This document shows positions 53,335 through 63,683 of a stretch of DNA of 64,000 bases, one piece after another. The notes beneath the pieces are model-generated. The model did not search any database. It had not been told where the DNA came from and saw nothing but the letters and a program-made list of their open reading frames with translations. Numbering within the stretch: the first letter of the stretch is position 1; the number at the start of each line of letters is the position of its first letter. Both the position numbers and the translations under genes were made by a program. The stretch comes from Tridacna crocea (Eukaryota > Mollusca > Bivalvia > Cardiida > Cardiidae), in assembly GCA_943736015.1 (NCBI GenBank), contig OX031060.1, forward strand, positions 23,327,231 through 23,391,230, in the 5' to 3' direction.

Positions 53335-54605
53335 ACTTTTTATGCTCCCCGAAGGGCGAGCATATAGTCGCCGCTTCGTCTGTCCGTCCGTCCGTCCGTC
53401 CGTCCTTCCGTCTGTCCGTCCGTCTGTCCGTCCGAAGCCATTTCTCCACAACCCCTGGACCAAATTTGATAAAACTTCATACATGAACTCCTTAGGGTAA
53501 GGCGCCGACGTATCTTTCCTGCTTTTTCCGTTTGGCCCCGTGTCATGGAAAAAAAGGGGCTTAATGCAAAATTGCCTTTTTTACTAATATCTCATTTAGT
53601 TTTTGTCAAAATTTCATGAAACTTCATGGTTATATTGTTTATGGAAAGATTCAGCATGTGTCCTTGCTATTTTTAATCTAGACATTTTTTAAGTTGACGT
53701 TCTGTCAGGGAAAAAGGGGGTTTCTTGCAAAATTCCAATTTTTACTAATGTCTCATTCAGTTTTGGTCAAAATTTCATTAAACTTCATGGTTATATTGTT
53801 TTTTCAAAGTGTCACCATGTACTCTTGTTTCTTTATCTATGTGTTTTTCAGTTTGACCCTCTGTCATGGAAAAAGGGGGTTTCTTGTAAAATGCCAAGGA
53901 AAAAGGGGCCTTAAAGCCAATTTGCAATTTTTTACTAATATCTCGTTCAGTTTTTGTCAAAATTTCGTGAAACTTCATGGTTATATCTTGTTTTACAAGT
54001 TTCAACATGTGCCCTTGTTATTTTCAATCTATGAATTATTAATGCGCAAATACCTCTTTCCTGGTCTCTCAATCTGAGGCTGCATCACGGAAAAAGGGGA
54101 CTTCATGGAAAAAAATGTTTTTCACTTGTATCTCCTACATCTGTGCTCAAAACTTTGTGAAATTTCAAATCTGAACTTGTTGGAACGTTGCCCATGTACC
54201 TTTCTTCCGGTTTCTCAATTTTAGGCTGCGTCACAGAAAAAGGGGGCTCCACGTAAAAAGTCATTTTATGTAATATTTACTACATGACTGCTCAAAATTT
54301 TATGAAATTTCGAATTTTGAATTATTATTAAAAATTGCCACAAATCACACACCAGTTGTATTTATTTCAATAATGCAATGTTGCCTTATGGGAAAAGAGG
54401 GTTTTAAAGGGGGGCTTACTGGGCTTACTGTCCTCTACAAGTTTGTGTTGGCTATCTCTAAAATAGTAATTGCCTTTTCACTTCAATTTTTGGGGAGCAT
54501 GAACAGGTTCTTTTAGGATAAAAGAAGTAAATTTATATCAATTTCATATATTTTACGACAAGCACTTGTTCGGGGAGCATAACCCGCCTCTGACGGCTCT
54601 TGTTT
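53335..54605 (+). mobile_element. Family K element (GCTCCCCGAA ends)
   Basis: ATGCTCCCCGAAGGGCGAGC at 53340 and TTCGGGGAGCAT at 54570-54582, followed by GCCTCTGACGGC. Inside are a (GTCC)n run and about five degenerate units of 150-190 bp, each with AAAAAGGGG, ACTAATATCTC and AAATTTCATGAAACTTC. Non-coding. I know this as a common dispersed repeat type in bivalves; class not established. Confidence 0.75.
53378..53438. repeat. (GTCC)n microsatellite
   Basis: About 14 units of GTCC with TTCC and GTCT variants near the left end of family K. Confidence 0.9.
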
Positions 54606-54831
54606 CTTGTGATGTTTGTCGAATGTCAACTGCTTTTATACATAGCTTCAATTGAATTTACGTTAAATTTCGCCGGAGAAGGGCTATGACTGTCTTACCA
54701 TTATTGTCTTTTTCTTTTTTAAGTTTTTTTTGTTTTGGTTATAAGGAATGCTTAGGGCTTCCAGTTCATTTCTCAAGGATTTCTGCATAAATTTACCTTT
54801 GACAATTTGACAATGCTGTAATGTACCTTAT

Positions 54832-54880
54832 TTCAGAAACAACTGTTTTGCGGCGCCATTGATGTTATGCATCATTTTTT
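54832..54880 (+). mobile_element. Family L, right block, copy 2
   Basis: TTTTGCGGCGCCATTGATGTT and TTTTTTCTTGT match 14040-14095. With 53071 it brackets element K. Confidence 0.5.
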
Positions 54881-55221
54881 TCTTGTTTCCGTCTTTCATC
54901 GCACAGTTAAAATGCAGAGGAAGATTTACAAGCCCTGTCATAAATAAACGAGAGGAGAAACCGGACGTGGTAAGCTTGTAACCTGCCAGTCCGTCTTTCA
55001 GTACTATGTTACGGCCCTGTTTATACATATCATGCACAAAATGTAGCATGTATTACTTGTTAAAATTTGATAACTGTTAATATCTCCACCCCCTTCCTCC
55101 CTCGCATTTTAAAGGTTATTCTCGTAATTTGAAAAAAATAATGAAACAGATGTTATTTAAAAAGGATAGACAGTGTAATACATATTACAATATAAATGTT
55201 GAAACCATTCGGTGGTTAGTA
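54881..55221. other. Unassigned spacer
   Basis: No feature recognised. Confidence 0.5.
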
Positions 55222-55432
55222 TTAAGTTTACCAAACAATCCCCAGCTTTTACGACCCAGCTGAGGAAGCCTTCCGAAAACATTGTGAGAAAAGGAAAAAA
55301 TGCTGGTAACCAGCATTTTCTCCTTTTTCCACAATGTTTTCTACTCTTCTAAAGTCAAGTTTCAATCTTTGAGTATTTTTCTTTATCTGCAAATCCTTTT
55401 AATTTGGATAACTCAATTTTTTTTAATTAACT
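55222..55432 (-). mobile_element. Family A TTAA-hairpin MITE
   Basis: TTAAGTTTACCAAACAATCC start. Core paired; right end decayed to a T-rich stretch. Confidence 0.82.
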
Positions 55433-56064
55433 GTTTTGCATAGTAGTAGAAAGGCTTCTTTTCCGTAATATATTTCTTTTTTTGTTCAAGATTAGATGTT
55501 AATTCAACGCATCCTTGTGGTAGCTGAACAGTTGGGTGGACTGTAGAGAAATTGGGTTAAAATATATGGCAATGCTTCTGAAATATTATCCCGATCGGAT
55601 AGCTCAGGCTTTAGTGTATCTGTCTCGTGACATATTGAACCCCGAAAGGATTTCATTCATTCATGTTCAGTGCTTCTTACACCGTCTATCTGTTTTTAGA
55701 ATATGTCTCTTGTATCATTTTCATAGTGTAAAGTTTTTTTTAAAAAAAATCGGTATAAGAAAATTTAAATCAAAAGCGGATCTTGAAAGCGTTTTCATTG
55801 GACAAAGACGTCAGTGATAAATGGCCAATCAGGTGCAAATATGTTAACTTTAAAAGTCAAGTAAACCTCTTGAATGTATTCAGTGTATTCACGGGGTCTA
55901 GCTCTGTCTGTTTGATCAAATGAAAAATAAAACAAATATATAGATTTGAGTAGAGCGACATGAGAAAAGAATATTAATATAATAAATAGCGAGTTGCTGT
56001 ATTATACGGTACAGCCGGCTAATTCATGTTTAATGTCTTTTGATCCGCAGGAAATTCACTAATT
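55433..56064. other. Unassigned sequence, weak tRNA-like piece
   Basis: CGGATAGCTCAGGCTTTAG near 55594 looks like a tRNA A box, but no B box follows. The 93-codon frame at 55536-55817 spans it and has no motif. Confidence 0.4.
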
Positions 56065-56131
56065 GCAAAAAGTATCGACCCAGATCAGCCTCCACAGTCC
56101 GTGCAGGCTGACCTGGGTCGATACTTTTTGC
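56065..56131. repeat. Family D hairpin, near perfect
   Basis: GCAAAAAGTATCGACCCAG pairs with CTGGGTCGATACTTTTTGC; arms about 30 bp with two mismatches. Confidence 0.85.
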
Positions 56132-56487
56132 AAATACATTACATTTTTTCATTTTTTTTTTCTTAAGATACAAAACATGGTTTTTTATGAATGCCCACAT
56201 GTAGAAACCGTTACCGAAATCGAATATTATAAACTTACTGTTGTATAAGCGACACACAGGGAAAATGTGTTAAACTCGGACGTTAAACATGGAGTTGTTA
56301 AAAAGCTGATTTACATTCAAAAAAATATTTTGAAGTCAAAAATGCTGTTACGAGTGAAATAACAGAAGAAAAAAAGAGACAGTAGAGTCAGAAAAAACTT
56401 TTACATGTGCATTGTAATTTGAATAGTATTTTTGCTTACTCGACAACATAATTATGGCCTTCAAGCATTCGGACATTTGAAAAAAAA
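56132..56487. other. Unassigned spacer
   Basis: No feature recognised. Confidence 0.5.
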
Positions 56488-56537
56488 AACTGTCGTTTCG
56501 GATTAGCCTGCGCACTGGCCGATCCGAAACGACACTT
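56488..56537. repeat. CGTTTCGGATTAGCC hairpin
   Basis: TGTCGTTTCGGATTAGCC against GGCCGATCCGAAACGACA. Confidence 0.8.
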
Positions 56538-56604
56538 TCCGTTTTTTTATGTAACTTTCACTTTTGCACAAGTCTATTGTAGCACAAAATCTAATGTAGA
56601 CGTT

Positions 56605-56661
56605 AAGTGCCGTCTCGGATTAACCTGCACAAACTGCGCTGGCTGATCCGAGACGACACTT
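56605..56661. repeat. CGTCTCGGATTAACC hairpin
   Basis: AAGTGCCGTCTCGGATTAACC-like arm against GGCTGATCCGAGACGACACTT. Close relative of the hairpin 70 bp upstream; each has its own compensated stem. Confidence 0.8.
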
Positions 56662-56741
56662 TACGCAAATACCTGAAAGTTCCCTTTCACGTGTTGCAAG
56701 CCAATTATCGTTTAGTCATTAAGAGTACTCCGATTTTGAGA

Positions 56742-56945
56742 CTAACCCTTTTTCACACAATACCGACTTTTAAATGCACTAAGAGAAAGCTTTTGAAAAC
56801 ATTGAGGGAAAAGCAGAAAATGCTGGTAACCAGCATTTTCTCCTTTTACCACAATGTTTTCTACAATATGAAAGACACATTTTATATTTTGTTTTCTATA
56901 ACTGATTTCAATTTAGATATAGTTTTTTTTATAAAGAGTGTAAAA
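56742..56945 (-). mobile_element. Family A MITE, right end decayed
   Basis: CTAACCCTTTTTCACACAAT start. Core GCAGAAAATGCTGG/CCAGCATTTTCTCC. Right end ATAAAGAGTGTAA. Confidence 0.8.
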
Positions 56946-57124
56946 AAAGATCTTGTATGAGATTAAATGTATACATATGTGTAAGCCATTAAAGTAGCAG
57001 TTCTATTTGTTGAAGATATAAGTGAATTTATAAGCGGTTGCCAGGCCTGACCAAGGTTTGTTTCAAAAACCGAAGTATAAAAGTGAATAGTTAATCCAAA
57101 GTCGCTGAAACAAAGTAGTCCCTT

Positions 57125-57165
57125 CTCTAACATTTTACCACACGACAAGATTTTAGATTTATCTA
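57125..57165 (+). mobile_element. Family A left-end fragment
   Basis: CTAACATTTTACCACACGAC then AAGATTTTAGATTTATC. Confidence 0.6.
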
Positions 57166-57351
57166 TACTATACTACTCAAACTATGATAAGGAGCATTTA
57201 GATATATTACAGTACGGGTATAATTATGTTACATCAATACCGTTTTCAATTAAGAACATTTATTTTCGGTAGTGGTTTCTTTCATCAGTGATAGATGTCG
57301 CACATATATATCGCATAAATCCGAAATATTGATCCCCAGCAAGTTCATCTT

Positions 57352-57845
57352 CGCAAGCCAAGGGTGACGGTCCACTAGGCTACTCTACCCTTGGCGGATT
57401 GAGCTTGATTTCTACATTCCCCCAAAACGCATTTTCATTGGTTGCAGCTAGCTCTAGCTGCACCGTATCATTTCATCTTTGATAAAAATAGAACAAGGCC
57501 GTAACCTTTCGGATAAAAATAGGAGGTAAGCACGGATACCTCCGTGGATGTGTGCAGGATCTGTAATTATTTATTACCGAAAAAAAAAATAGATGAACAA
57601 TATTTACAGAAAGTTTCAGTGTGACCAATAATTATCAGAGGTTTTAGGCTATATCCCAGCAGCTGACCATGGAATGTCGAAGTACGTTTTTGGCTATTGC
57701 TTCGTGTTGAATTATTGTGTTCGTAAGCGGTTTGTAAAACGAAATTCCATTGGCTATAACAAATATGGTGTAAAGGAACCTGCATCCAAAAGGGGGCGTG
57801 TCGCGGAAATATCGAAATCGGGCTCTATCCGCCAAGGTAAGATCC
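57352..57845 (+). mobile_element. Family H element, copy 2
   Basis: CTACCCTTGGCGGATTGAGC near the left and GGCTCTATCCGCCAAGG near the right are terminal inverted repeats. The frame from about 57625 contains MSKYVFGYCF and CVRKRFVKRNSIGYNKY, paralleled in copy 1. Confidence 0.8.
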
Positions 57846-58059
57846 ACGTAGTGATCGTAACATTGGCTCGGGAAGATGCAGCAAGTTTTGAGTAGTACTA
57901 GTATATAAACGACAGTGTCTCGGACTGTAAAGAATAGGAGGTTGACATTTTCAAAATAAAAACCAACGACTGAAAATCTAGAAAAGATCATTTTTTGTAC
58001 GTATCATTTTTCATTGAGTTTAAGCGCCCACTAAAAAAGATAACTGTGACAATATAGGA
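57846..58059. other. Unassigned spacer
   Basis: No feature recognised. Confidence 0.5.
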
Positions 58060-58870
58060 CATATAGGATCTGACATGAGTTGGTTTTTGAGATAAAAAAT
58101 TGTTAAACTAGTCTACAAAAAATGTTATTAAGCGAGCCTTTGGCGAGCTTAATGATATTTTTTTTGTGCAGGAGTTTAATAATTTTTACCTCAAAAACCA
58201 ACGAGTGTCAGATTCTTTTTATCACATTACTGTATAACAAGAATTATTGTCCAAAATGTGTTAAAACAGATGCATAAATGTATCATGTGTAGTGAAATTT
58301 ACATGAAGCCTGTGCGCTTAGTTTGGCAGGTACATTACGAACGAAAAATAGTTCCGAAGAAACTTGCATATACTGATTTTATTTTGAGTCTACAAGTGAT
58401 TAGATTAAGATCTTTATCACGATTAAGAATTTTGACCACTAATTTCAAATAGGAACCTTGGTCAGTAATGTTTTAGAATGAAGCGTATAATTACAGAGTG
58501 TTAACCAAATACAGCACTATTTTCTTATCTCACACGAGTATGAGACGAGCAAATTCATACATACATATATATCTTTATTGCGTTGAATATCTACATATTC
58601 ATGGCATTATGATTAATACAATATATAATACGCAAAGTATGTAGGGCATGGAACATTTGAAAGGGAGGAAATAAATACATGTAGGAGAAATAGATGTTAA
58701 CAGAGAAGGGATATGTTGCTAACTATCTCTGAATAAAGGGCGGGTAGGTAGCACTGGGATCAATCTGCATGTACATGAACACTGAACACAGTCCACACTC
58801 CCATCTACTTCCGGGAGAAAATTCGTAATGGCTGTATTTCATTGAAAACAAGGAGAGTTATGTAATAAAA
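58060..58870 (+). mobile_element. Family G single arm, copy 3, interrupted
   Basis: Starts ATAGGATCTGACATGAG with terminal hairpin 58071-58215. Continues as copy 1 to GAGACGAGCAAATTC (58553), resumes at GAGAAAATTCGTAATGG (58821). Confidence 0.82.
58554..58820 (-). mobile_element. LINE 3' end inserted in family G copy
   Basis: On the minus strand it ends in CAACGCAATAAAGATATATA and an ATGTATGT tail. The flanks GAGCAAATTC and GAGAAAATTC look like a 10 bp target duplication with one change. 5'-truncated, non-coding. Confidence 0.72.
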
Positions 58871-58976
58871 TTCTTTCTCAGAATTCAGTCGAGTTTTAGA
58901 CAACATATTTTATAGATCTATAATCATTTGATGACTTGCTCGGTGTAATATATTATTAAGAAGTATCAAACCCCCT

Positions 58977-59157
58977 CAGGGGCGGATCCAGGATTTCTTC
59001 GGGGGGGGGGGTTCAACTCAGTCAATCTCAGATATGCAGAAACGGAGCCAAGGCACAAATCAGTAGCCAGTGAGTTGGAAGTCCATCAAAAAAAAAAAAA
59101 TCTGGAAATTTAGGGGGATTCGTCTGAAACCCCCGAACACCCCTGGATCTGCCAGTG
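58977..59157. mobile_element. hAT-like MITE (CAGGGGCGGATCCAGG ends)
   Basis: CAGGGGCGGATCCAGG at the left and CCTGGATCTGCCAGTG at the right. These ends are like a widespread animal hAT MITE type. A poly-G run follows the left end. I could not confirm an 8 bp target duplication. Confidence 0.75.
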
Positions 59158-59195
59158 CCCCTCTTGCCAGAATTTGGTTCACCTATACTTACATA

Positions 59196-59400
59196 TTAAC
59201 CTTTCCCAAACAAGCCTAAGTTTTTACGTGTCTGCAGTAAAAGTCTTTGAAAACACTATGGTAAAAGGAGAAATTGATCGTAACAGTGTTTTCTACCCTT
59301 TTTGAGAACTTTCTGCAATTTTCTCCAAATCTTAAATTGTCGTCTGCAAACTCTTTCGGTTTGGAAGGGTCCAAAATTTGTTGTTTGGGAAAGGGTTTAA
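59196..59400 (-). mobile_element. Family A2 MITE, core deleted
   Basis: TTAACCTTTCCCAAACAAGCC start, GGGAAAGGGTTTAA end. TTCGGTTTGGAAGGGTCC marks the A2 subfamily. The palindrome is cut to GGAGAAATTGATCG with no right arm. Confidence 0.83.
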
Positions 59401-59412
59401 GATGGTCTGACG

Positions 59413-59642
59413 TTAAAATTACCACGCAATCCCTACTTTTGACGACCCTTAGAAAGAAGCCTTTAGAAACCATTGTGGGAAAAGGAGAAAATGCTGGTAA
59501 AACCAGCATTTTCTCCTTGTACCATAATGTTTTCTACCCTTCATAAAACAATTTTCAAAATTTTCAGTCACTTTTATTTTGTCGTCTGCAAATGCTCTCG
59601 ATTTGGATAAACCTAAAATTTTGACGTTTGGTAATAAATTAA
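59413..59642 (-). mobile_element. Family A TTAA-hairpin MITE
   Basis: TTAAAATTACCACGCAATCC start. Core GGAGAAAATGCTGG, AAAA loop, CCAGCATTTTCTCC. Confidence 0.86.
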
Positions 59643-59649
59643 AATGTAT

Positions 59650-59922
59650 TTACCCATTACCACACAATCCCTACTTTTGACGACCCTGAGAAAGAAGCCT
59701 TAAGAAAAAATTGTGGGAAAAGGAGAAAATCACATTTCCAGTCACTTTTTATTATATCGTCTACAAATGCTTTCAACGTTACCAGCATTTTCTCATTTTT
59801 CCAAAATGTTTTCTACCCGTCACAAAACAAATTTCAAATTTTCAGTCACTTTTATTTTGTTGTCTGCAAATGCTTTCGATCTGGCCAAGCCTAAAATATA
59901 TTGTCGTTTGGTAACGAGTTAA
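59650..59922 (-). mobile_element. Family A MITE with its own flank copied into the core
   Basis: ACCCATTACCACACAATCCC start, TTAA at 59919. Between GGAGAAAAT and GTTACCAGC lies CCAGTCACTTTTTATTATAT...ATGCTTTCAA, a second version of the right flank found at 59844-59880 of the same copy. Confidence 0.87.
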
Positions 59923-60261
59923 TTGACGAAAGAGGACAAGAATGAATGTACTAAAGACCATAATCTATCTCTGTGTGAAGTGTTACACGACCTTTTCTGA
60001 TGTACCCATCCCGTGAACACCGTATCAAATTCTTTCATGAGCAAATTTAACTGATTCATTTAAAGTAAGCGACCCTGCAGTAAAGCCCTCAATTGAACTT
60101 TGTTGTTGGAATTTTGTAGGCCGTGTCCTAAATGCACTTTGTAACAGGGAGAACGCTTTGTCTGGGGCAGCCTGAAAAAAAAGTCTGCTTAACGGGCTTT
60201 CTATCAGTGAAAGAGGGCATGGTGTCTTAACATTTTAAGCTACCATACAATGCCAATAATT
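59923..60261. other. Unassigned spacer
   Basis: No feature recognised. Confidence 0.5.
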
Positions 60262-60499
60262 GGCCCCGTACCACCTAATCACGAGTTTTATTTACCTCTG
60301 AGAAAGATGACTTTTGGAAACATAGTGGGAAAAGGAGACAATGCTGGTTACCAGCATTTTCTCCTTTCCCCAAAATGTTTTTTTTTTTTCCCAACCCTAT
60401 TAAAGGTAAATTCTATCATTCGGGCCTCATTAAATTTGGCAGCTTCAAATGCTCTCCATTTGCACGAATTTATATTTTTATTGTTTGTTAAATGGTTAT
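60262..60499 (-). mobile_element. Family A MITE, older
   Basis: ACCACCTAATCACGAG start. Core GGAGACAATGCTGG/CCAGCATTTTCTCC: here the A to C change is on one arm only, unlike 47398-47633. Confidence 0.8.
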
Positions 60500-60507
60500 A
60501 GAATTTT

Positions 60508-60710
60508 AAGAAAAGGGCCTCTGATGGTATTGTTGGAAAAGGACAAGTTGCTGGTAACCAGCATTTTCTCCTTTTCGCACGATGCTTTCTATTTTTTTCC
60601 AAAGATAATTACTTGTAGACTACCATCATTTAAGCCAAATTGAGTTTATTACTTGCAAATGCTTTCCATTTTGACGAGCCTACGCTTTTGTCGCCTGATA
60701 TAGAGAATTA
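60508..60710 (-). mobile_element. Family A MITE, older
   Basis: GTTGGAAAAGGACAAGTTGCTGG/CCAGCATTTTCTCCTTTTCGC; flanks TTTAAGCCAAATTGAGTTTATTAC. Both ends decayed. Confidence 0.75.
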
Positions 60711-60799
60711 TCTGCAGACACAACTTCATAAAATATTTTGATTTAATCAAATGTTATTTACCATCGCAAATGGGGAGTGGGGGTTGGGAAAGAAGCTGT

Positions 60800-60935
60800 G
60801 TGATTGGTGGTAAAGGGTAGGACTTCTGATATGGGGACCCCAGGTTCAACGAAATTCATGAATATGAATGATGATAGTGAAATAATGTTAAGCGGCGTAA
60901 AACATCGATTAGTCGATCAATCAACAGTTGTCGCC
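60800..60935 (+). mobile_element. SINE, 3' part
   Basis: GAAATAATGTTAAGCGGCG then ATCGATTAGTCGATCAATCA: the same tail core as the SINE at 45772-46113. Upstream GGGGACCCCAGGTTCAACG may be a B-box relic. Confidence 0.62.
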
Positions 60936-61734
60936 ACCGGTTGCCTATATGGTCAACGTAGTAGTACCTTTTGTACTACCTGTAACCGTCCGTTAGACAT
61001 CAGGCAATACCGGATTTTTACCGATGCCAGGTACCTGTTTTCATTGGAGAGGTCAGACCTTAGCAACAGTGGTGAGTTTAAAAAGCAGACTGTCACAGAA
61101 TATGCTGTCTAAATCCATTTTTCTTGCGAAATTGTTCTGATACACAGTCTGTTTCGTCATGGTTTTGTAAATAAATTTGAATAAAAAAAAACCGAAATAG
61201 GAAATAGACGTGGCTTATTTTTTATGACGTTTAAGAAAATATGTTTCATTAATTTGCCATGGCTGCAAATGACCCTTAAGATAATTGTAATTTTTCATTA
61301 AGTAAATAAATCTAAGTAGAAAAAAAAATAAGAATACTTTCGTTAAAAAAAAAAAAAAGAGAAAGAAGGCTGCTGGACAAGATCATGCAACTTGAAAACG
61401 CGAGAAGGAGGCCAAATAACCGCCAATTAAAGCATATGACGTTTCTACACAACGGCCTTTTTATAACTTGTTTGATAACATGTACCAAAATATATTGAAA
61501 TTGAAAGTCAATGATCTACTTGAAAACATGGATGCTAAGCTCTCCTGGCTTCTTTTCTAAAGAAGCCAACTTATTTGCAGTAAAATGAGACAGCGCGTAA
61601 CAGAATATTTCATTTTCTGTATCAAAATAACTGCTAAAATTTTCATGACAGAAAAAGACGATTATGATCATTCTGAAAAATCTAACCTTTTTAGATAGCT
61701 TAGTGTTTGTGGTTAATTATTATCATTAATTCAA
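60936..61734. other. Unassigned sequence
   Basis: A polyadenylation-type AATAAA with A-rich run near 61168-61190 could be a retroelement or transcript end. Poly-A near 61320 and 61345. No gene recognised. Confidence 0.45.
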
Positions 61735-61975
61735 ATCTCAAAGTCTCGCGTTATCTCATCGAAGTCTCGATCCGGGCAGAAAACTGCCTTGTAGTAGCAT
61801 TGGGTGTTACCAGTTGTTGATACGAAGATCGATAACAAACTGGCAGCTTTTTAAGTCTCATCCGAAAGACGATTATTGATTTGTATTGCGCTAGCTGAGG
61901 GAAACGAACCCACGTCCTCAGTAATACTGAGAGTTGTTGATTACATATTCAGTGCTCTACCATTTGCACTAATCT
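61735..61975 (-). mobile_element. tRNA-derived SINE
   Basis: Minus strand: A-box-like TAGTGCAAATGGTAGAGC near 61951-61968, B-box-like GGGTTCGTTTCCC near 61898-61910, then the body motif CTTTCGGATGAGAC, which I know from other invertebrate SINEs. Confidence 0.68.
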
Positions 61976-61981
61976 TGCTGA

Positions 61982-62441
61982 TTATTTCATGCTTTCCGGA
62001 AGGATATCGAGAAATAGCAGTGAAAATATTTTTCGATCTTACACTAGTACCACCAGTGAAAATACCGATTTTCATGTTCTTTTTGCCTAGGTTAATTGCG
62101 CGTGCCCCACAACCAGATGGCAAATATGACGTCATATACCTTATATTTCTCGCGCTTGACGTAATATTGTAATGCGTTGCTATGCGGTCGGGGCACGCCA
62201 CGGGGAATAACGGAAAAGAACTGTACTAGATTTTGATATAGCTCCTCCCAGAAAGGGTTATAAGCCTGAAATAAATAGAATATTTGTTCTTTTCGGTGAA
62301 AGATCGAAATTTATTTCATCTCGTGAACACCATCGGTAATATTTTCACTCGTGGCAGCGCCACTTGTGAAAATATTACAGATGGTGTCCACTCGATAAAA
62401 TAAATTTCGATCTTTCACCGAAAAGAACAAATATCCTCTAT
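61982..62441 (+). mobile_element. Family C hairpin element, copy 3
   Basis: TTATTTCATGCTTTCC start, TGACGTCA at 62127-62134, hairpin TTTTCGGTGAAAGATCG...CGATCTTTCACCGAAAA at about 62288-62425. The best-preserved copy. Confidence 0.88.
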
Positions 62442-62522
62442 TTATCTGTAGAGTGGGTTTTGCCCTTTCTGTATGTAGTTTCACTGACCCGAGCCCCTTC
62501 CGTGGTCAGGGGATAATAACCA

Positions 62523-62757
62523 TTAACTCTGTGCTACCCAATCCCGAATTTTAACGACCCTTGGGAAGAAGCCCTTTGAAAACATTGTGGGAAAAGGAGA
62601 AAATGCTGAGGACCAGCATTTCTCCTTTTTCCACACTGTTTTCTATCTCTTTAAAATCAGGATACCCCAATTTGGGCACATAACATGTGTTGTCTGCATT
62701 AGCTTCGAATGTGGACAAATCGCAAAAAAAAAAAAGACGTCCTTTAGTAAAACGTTT
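62523..62757 (-). mobile_element. Family A MITE, right end decayed
   Basis: TTAACTCTGTGCTACCCAATCCC start. Core GGAGAAAATGCTG/CAGCATTTCTCC with a lost T on the right. Confidence 0.82.
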
Positions 62758-62760
62758 ATT

Positions 62761-62975
62761 GTGGTGTCCGTGGTCGTGAAGTACAGCGTCGGCCTCATAA
62801 CCTTGGGGTCCTGAGTTCGATACCCGGTGTCAAGTTTAGGATTTTTCATTGGTCCACACATTCGGCGCGAATACTGGTATAGGTCCCAGGCTGCATGAAG
62901 CAAAATCGAGAGAGATTAGTATAAGTTGTAAGAACTTGTTTCTCAATCGATGCAAAACAAATATGTTTAAAGTAA
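62761..62975 (+). mobile_element. tRNA-like SINE, single-unit body
   Basis: GGTCGTGAAGTACAGCGTC head, GAGTTCGATACCC B-box-like, one body unit ending GTTTCTCAATCGATG, then AAACAAATATG tail. Same family as 46411-47035. Confidence 0.82.
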
Positions 62976-63029
62976 GTAAAAAATTTATCTACAAATCACG
63001 CTAATAAAAAGGCTTTTCACTTTTTCAAT

Positions 63030-63075
63030 CTCTAACAGACGGCACAATTTAGACACGTCCAAATCCAAAGCCTGT
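63030..63075 (+). mobile_element. Family A left-end relic
   Basis: CTAACAGACGGCACAATTTAG then ACACGTCCAAATCCAAAGC. Confidence 0.5.
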
Positions 63076-63327
63076 CTAGTTTAGAAACAAGCCTACGGGT
63101 AATCGTAGCCTGTTAATTAGATCGTAAAATTCCTTCAAACCTTTGCGAAATTCTAGGGCTAAAGTAGAATGGTGTCAGTCCGTTAAATAGAGCCTTTTCA
63201 TTAAAACAAAATCATCAAGTAAAACTGCAAAATGAAAACTCTGTGTTCTCAATGTTCTGAATGTCTGATTTGAAGAACACATTTCTGTGACTTTCCTGTA
63301 GTTGTGTACCTTGTTTATTAGAATGAC
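63076..63327. other. Unassigned spacer
   Basis: No feature recognised. Confidence 0.5.
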
Positions 63328-63556
63328 TTAACCCTTTACTCCATAGATACCCATTTCTACGCATTGCTTGTAGGAGCCTTTGGAAAACATTGTGGCAAAA
63401 GGTGAAATTGCTCGTGACGAGCCATTTCACCTTTTGTCACAATGTTTTCTATGCTATCAAAAGGCGTCATATACACAAAAGAAACGGCTTCATCCTTGCT
63501 GTTATTTAAGGTCAATTAGAGATACCATAGAAATGCCTCATGGGCTAAAAGGATAA
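63328..63556 (+). mobile_element. Family B TTAA-hairpin MITE
   Basis: TTAACCCTTTACTCCATAGA start; right end GGGCTAAAAGGATAA, its TTAA mutated. Core GGTGAAATTGCTCG/CGAGCCATTTCACC. Confidence 0.87.
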
Positions 63557-63595
63557 ATGCAGGGCCTAAATGCCAGGCTAGGGCTAAAGATAAGC

Positions 63596-63683
63596 CATCC
63601 TCGGATACCCCGGGGTCTCCCTATTTGCTACGCTACGTCGATGTAGCGTAGCAAATAGGGAGACCCCGGGGTATCCGAGGATG
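63596..63683. mobile_element. Perfect 41 bp-arm palindrome with 9 bp duplication
   Basis: Arms 63596-63636 (CATCCTCGGATACCCCGGGG...) and 63643-63683 are exact complements around GTCGAT. AAGATAAGC (63587-63595) and AAGATACGC (63684-63692) flank it, a 9 bp duplication with one mismatch. Confidence 0.9.

Noticed and set aside
55590-55660. tRNA or SINE head
   Set aside because: Only an A-box-like GGATAGCTCAGG; the B box is absent.
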